Below, in pieces: positions 5,474 through 7,423 of a stretch of 7,423 nucleotides of DNA. Source of the DNA: Clostridiales bacterium UBA735 (GTDB lineage Bacteria; Bacillota; Clostridia; Oscillospirales; Oscillospiraceae); the NCBI GenBank assembly GCA_002298695.1, contig DBLB01000158.1, positions 1 through 7,423 on the forward strand. Direction: 5' to 3'. The position numbers were made by a program, and so were the translations under genes. The notes under the pieces are model-generated. The model saw nothing but the letters and a program-made list of their open reading frames with translations, did not search any database and was not told the origin of the DNA. Positions within the stretch are counted from its first letter, which is position 1. Each line of letters opens with the position of its first letter.

Positions 5474-5814
5474 TGTTCTTTCGGGTTATGTAAACTTCAT
5501 TATGGAAAGTCAAAACAAATCGGGCGAAATCTGCGCTGTGGACAACTGTGTGGAAATGTGGAATTCTCCTTGAGCGGGTGGAGTTTTTCACAGCGTCCAC
5601 AGAGTTGTCCACAGGAACGCTTCCGGCACTTTTCGTACAAAACCGCTACGGCGGACAGAAAACGGCGCGCCGTTACGTCGACGAAAAACAGAGATTACGG
5701 TCAACCCGGCATGGAGAAATTCGAAAAAAAGCTGCGCAGGAACAAGCCGCCCCGGCGAAAATTTCGGCTGCGGGGCGGAAATGACTTCCGGAAGGAAGAA
5801 CGTGGAGGTTGCGT
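5474..5814. other. 341-bp intergenic region between gpr and sigG with inverted repeats
   Basis: No convincing gene is visible here. The first ~60 bp are unremarkable and AT-rich. Then comes the DnaA-box inverted repeat (5536-5614), the perfect palindromes AACGGCGCGCCGTT (5661-5674), CGTCGACG (5676-5683) and CTTCCGGAAG (5785-5794), and a GC stem CCGCCCC/GGGGCGG (5747-5753 with 5772-5778) around an inner CGAAA/TTTCG. I could not identify a convincing promoter for sigG, nor a classical U-tract terminator for gpr. The density of inverted symmetry is high for a spacer of this length. Confidence 0.6.
5536..5614. repeat. Large inverted repeat made of DnaA-box-like units
   Basis: Arm 5536-5554 (CTGTGGACAACTGTGTGGA) is the reverse complement of 5596-5614 at 18 of 19 positions. 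Imperfect pairing continues inward to CTCC (5566-5569) and GGAG (5580-5583), leaving a 10-nt loop. Each outer arm carries one exact TTGTCCACA box (5537-5545 on the minus strand, 5605-5613 on the plus strand). TGTGGA recurs at 5537, 5549 and 5557, and TCCACA at 5596 and 5608, so the 12-bp box spacing is mirrored. This resembles replication-origin box clusters. It could bind DnaA, or fold in RNA at the end of the gpr transcript. The symmetry is seen; binding is inferred. Confidence 0.6.
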
Positions 5815-6927
5815 ATGCTGGGAAAAGTGGAGATCTGCGGCGTCAATACGTCGAGGCTGCGGACGCTCTCCAACGAGGAAATGATGCGTCTGATCACGCT
5901 GGCGCAGGCCGGCGATCAGGAGGCGAAGCAGAAGCTGGTCGAGGGAAATCTCAAGCTGGTGCTCTCGGTCATCCAGCGCTTTCTGGGGCGCGGAGAAAAC
6001 CCGGACGATCTGTTCCAGGTCGGCTGCATCGGTCTGCTGAAGGCCATCGCCAATTTTGATACAACGAAGGACGTCCGTTTTTCGACCTACGGCGTGCCGA
6101 TGATCGCGGGGGAGCTGCGGCGCTATCTGCGCGACTACAGCCCGATCCGCGTCAGCCGCTCCGTGCGGGATCTTGCATACCGTGTTTTGCAGTGCAAGCA
6201 GGCGATGACCGCGGAGCAGGGGCGCGAGCCGACGTTCGCGCAGATCGCGGCTCGACTCGGCGTACCGACGGAGGATGTGGTGAACGCGATGGACGCGGTG
6301 AGCACGCCGGTGTCGCTCTATGAACCGGTGTATACCGATGGCGGCGACCCGATGACGGTCATGGATCAGGTGCGGGATGTGAAGAACACGGACGAGCAGT
6401 GGCTGGAATCCATTGCGCTGCGGCAGGCGATGCAGAATCTCTCCGATCGGGAAAAGCGCATCCTGGCCCTCCGCTTTTACGACGGACGGACGCAGATGGA
6501 GGTGGCCGGAAGCCTCGGCATTTCACAGGCGCAGGTGTCGCGGCTGGAAAAAGGGGCGCTGGCCAGCATCCGCAAGGCCATTCATGTGTCATATCCGGCC
6601 GGAGACCGGCATAGGCTGATACAAAAACCGGACAGGGAGGCGCGGCGTATGGTCGAACGGTTTTCGGAGCTCCGCAGCAAGGAGGTCATTCACGTCTGTG
6701 AAGGGGCGCGGCTGGGATATGTCAGCGACTGCTGTATCGAGCTGGATGCGGGGCGTGTAACGGCGTTGGTCGTCCCGGGGCCGTGCCGTTTTCTAGGGCT
6801 GTTCGGACGGGACAGCGACTATGTGATCCCATGGTGCTGCATCCGCCGCATCGGCGAGGATCTGATCCTGGTCGACGGCCCTGCGCCGGAATGGCGCGTA
6901 CCAAGAAAGAAGCGCAGCCTCTTCTGA
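5815..6927 (+). CDS. sigG: RNA polymerase sporulation sigma factor SigG fused in frame to a YlmC/YmxH PRC-barrel domain
   Basis: SigG directs late forespore transcription, including spore-coat-independent DNA protection and germination genes such as gpr. Residues 2-12 ([11 protein letters not shown]) carry the KVEICGVxTS signature of SigG. Sigma region 2 spans about 43-108 (NLKLV..., [33 protein letters not shown]), region 3 about 117-165, and region 4 about 202-254 with the helix-turn-helix at 226-246 ([21 protein letters not shown]). SigG proteins normally end about here, near residue 256. Instead the frame stays open through a 22-residue linker (257-278) and a full YlmC/YmxH-like domain (279-370). 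The ATG at 5815 has GGAGG 6 nt upstream; the in-frame TTG at 5809 overlaps that spacing and is less likely. A fusion, readthrough after stop loss, or a sequence error are the options; see the internal start entry. Confidence 0.9.
   Translation: MLGKVEICGVNTSRLRTLSNEEMMRLITLAQAGDQEAKQKLVEGNLKLVLSVIQRFLGRGENPDDLFQVGCIGLLKAIANFDTTKDVRFSTYGVPMIAGELRRYLRDYSPIRVSRSVRDLAYRVLQCKQAMTAEQGREPTFAQIAARLGVPTEDVVNAMDAVSTPVSLYEPVYTDGGDPMTVMDQVRDVKNTDEQWLESIALRQAMQNLSDREKRILALRFYDGRTQMEVAGSLGISQAQVSRLEKGALASIRKAIHVSYPAGDRHRLIQKPDREARRMVERFSELRSKEVIHVCEGARLGYVSDCCIELDAGRVTALVVPGPCRFLGLFGRDSDYVIPWCCIRRIGEDLILVDGPAPEWRVPRKKRSLF
6649..6927 (+). CDS. YlmC/YmxH-family PRC-barrel sporulation protein, possible separate product from an internal start
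   Basis: From ATG 6649 the frame encodes 92 residues matching the YlmC/YmxH family in length and layout: [22 protein letters not shown], the strand with [25 protein letters not shown], and [12 protein letters not shown]. This is a small PRC-barrel protein found beside sporulation sigma genes in many Clostridia; its molecular role is not settled. AGGGAGG (6634-6640) lies 8 nt before the ATG, so the domain could be made alone as well as fused to SigG. The same frame is open from sigG with no stop between them. Six cysteines occur in the domain (fusion numbering 295, 306, 307, 324, 341, 342). The tail is basic (PRKKRSLF). Confidence 0.6.
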   Translation: MVERFSELRSKEVIHVCEGARLGYVSDCCIELDAGRVTALVVPGPCRFLGLFGRDSDYVIPWCCIRRIGEDLILVDGPAPEWRVPRKKRSLF

Positions 6928-6970
6928 AGACCGGCGCGGAGTACACGCAGGGCCGATGTCCGCACCGACC

Positions 6971-7000
6971 AAACCCCTTTCTCCAGCGGAAGGGGGGTTT
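6971..7000 (+). terminator. Probable terminator of the sigG-ylmC transcript
   Basis: AAACCCCTTT (6971-6980) faces AAGGGGGGTTT (6990-7000) across a 9-nt loop. The stem can pair AAACCCC with GGGGTTT, with the two extra G bases bulged. It lies 43 nt after the stop codon. The U tract is only three bases (TTTCG), so termination may be partial. Confidence 0.6.
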
Positions 7001-7045
7001 CGCTGCAGCATGATGAAAAATGCGGGGAAAAACGGAAAAAAATAC

Positions 7046-7074
7046 TTGCAATTTCAGGCAGATTCCGCTATAAT
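7046..7074 (+). promoter_or_regulatory. rpsB promoter, sigmaA consensus
   Basis: TTGCAA (7046-7051), a 17-bp spacer and a perfect TATAAT (7069-7074) make a strong vegetative promoter, with an A-rich stretch just upstream (7028-7044) that may act as an UP element. Transcription should begin near 7081. Confidence 0.88.
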
Positions 7075-7080
7075 GTCAAC

Positions 7081-7204
7081 GCATTGTGCGGAAATGCGCA
7101 ATGACATCATGAAACCGCACACGGCGCATGCGCCCTCCCCGTGCCCGCAAGGGTGGAGAGCGATGAGCGGCGTGGAGGTACAAAACAAAAGGAGAACAAA
7201 CACT
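7081..7204 (+). promoter_or_regulatory. Structured 5' leader of rpsB
   Basis: The predicted leader of about 124 nt opens with a hairpin at 7082-7103: CATTGTGCG, a GAAA tetraloop, then TGCGCAATG, nine pairs with two wobbles. Next come a perfect palindrome GGCGCATGCGCC (7123-7134), bracketed by CACGG (7120-7124) and CCGTG (7139-7143), and a stem CTCC...CCC-GCAA-GGG.GGAG (7135-7156) with a GNRA loop. AGGAG (7190-7194) precedes the ATG by 10 nt. Ribosomal-protein leaders are often autoregulatory, so repression by S2 is a reasonable hypothesis, not shown here. Confidence 0.5.
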
Positions 7205-7423
7205 ATGGCAGTCGTATCCATGAAGCAGCTGCTGGAAGCTGGCGTCCACTTCGGCCACCAGACCCGCCGCTGGAACCCCAAAATGGCAACCTACATCTAC
7301 ACCGAGCGCAACGGCATCTACATCATCGATCTGCAGAAGACGGTGAAGAAGCTGGAAGAGGCGTATTCCTTCGTGCGCGAGCTGGCCGCGAACGGCCAGA
7401 GCATCCTGTTCGTCGGCACCAAG
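7205..7423 (+). CDS. rpsB: 30S ribosomal protein S2 (partial, 3' end outside window)
   Basis: The 73 visible codons start [19 protein letters not shown] and continue [24 protein letters not shown] and ILFVGTK, which is the conserved N-terminal third of S2. S2 binds the back of the 30S head and helps recruit S1-type contacts or stabilise initiation. I use the ATG at 7205 because it gives the standard S2 N-terminus and has AGGAG 10 nt upstream. An in-frame ATG at 7163 with GGAG nearby would add 14 residues and is less likely. rpsB is usually followed by tsf, which would lie beyond this window. Confidence 0.98.
   Translation, partial: MAVVSMKQLLEAGVHFGHQTRRWNPKMATYIYTERNGIYIIDLQKTVKKLEEAYSFVRELAANGQSILFVGTK

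Noticed and set aside
5536..5614. Chromosomal replication origin
   Set aside because: dnaA, dnaN and rpmH are absent, no AT-rich unwinding region follows, and only two exact boxes are intergenic; a secondary DnaA site is more cautious.
5711..5884. Small frame starting MEKFEKKLRRNKPPRRK upstream of sigG, considered as a small basic or Sda-like protein
   Set aside because: No good Shine-Dalgarno sequence, it runs 70 bases into sigG in another frame, and it shows no resemblance to Sda.
7163..7204. In-frame upstream ATG giving S2 a 14-residue extension
   Set aside because: S2 normally begins [19 protein letters not shown], which matches ATG 7205 with its own AGGAG.
1..7423. CRISPR array, tRNA or rRNA gene, toxin-antitoxin or defence cassette
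   Set aside because: No regularly spaced repeats, no cloverleaf-like sequence and no such protein families were visible on either strand.

Overview
The window reads as chromosome from a spore-forming, fairly GC-rich member of the Clostridia. An Oscillospirales-type gut lineage is my inference, from gene content and from codon use rich in G/C at third positions. Spore formation is supported by a germination protease gene (gpr) and the late forespore sigma factor gene sigG. The right-hand end of a mobile element, visibly more AT-rich, lies at the left edge of the window.

Left part (1 to about 1476): the last codons of a probable excisionase, a strong RNA hairpin, and a complete Tn916-family tyrosine recombinase. 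Next comes a 161-bp gene-free stretch with direct and inverted repeats that looks like the recombinase end (att region) of the element. The first host gene is a low-molecular-weight tyrosine phosphatase (1477-1938). Its first ~38 codons are more AT-rich than the rest, so the exact junction may lie close to or inside its 5' end.

Middle (1939-5473): the phosphatase gene converges on recG (minus strand) across a shared GC-rich hairpin. recG has its own extended -10 promoter squeezed in just downstream of the rpsT terminator. rpsT (ribosomal protein S20, minus strand) has a strong vegetative promoter and is divergent from gpr, an rpsT/gpr arrangement also known in Bacillus. gpr carries a near-consensus sigmaF/sigmaG-like promoter immediately upstream.

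Right part (5474-7423): a 341-bp intergenic region holds a 79-nt inverted repeat built from DnaA-box-like TTGTCCACA/TGTGGA units, then several short perfect palindromes. The sigG reading frame follows, and it does not stop where SigG normally ends. It runs in frame through a 22-residue linker into a complete YlmC/YmxH-type PRC-barrel sporulation protein, which also keeps its own Shine-Dalgarno sequence and ATG. After a terminator-like hairpin come a consensus promoter, a ~120-nt structured leader and the start of rpsB (ribosomal protein S2), cut by the window edge.

The two observations most worth following are the SigG-YlmC in-frame fusion with an internal start, and the DnaA-box inverted repeat between two sporulation genes. 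They suggest, but do not prove, unusual coupling of replication state and forespore gene expression. I see no CRISPR array, tRNA, rRNA, toxin-antitoxin pair or defence system in this window.
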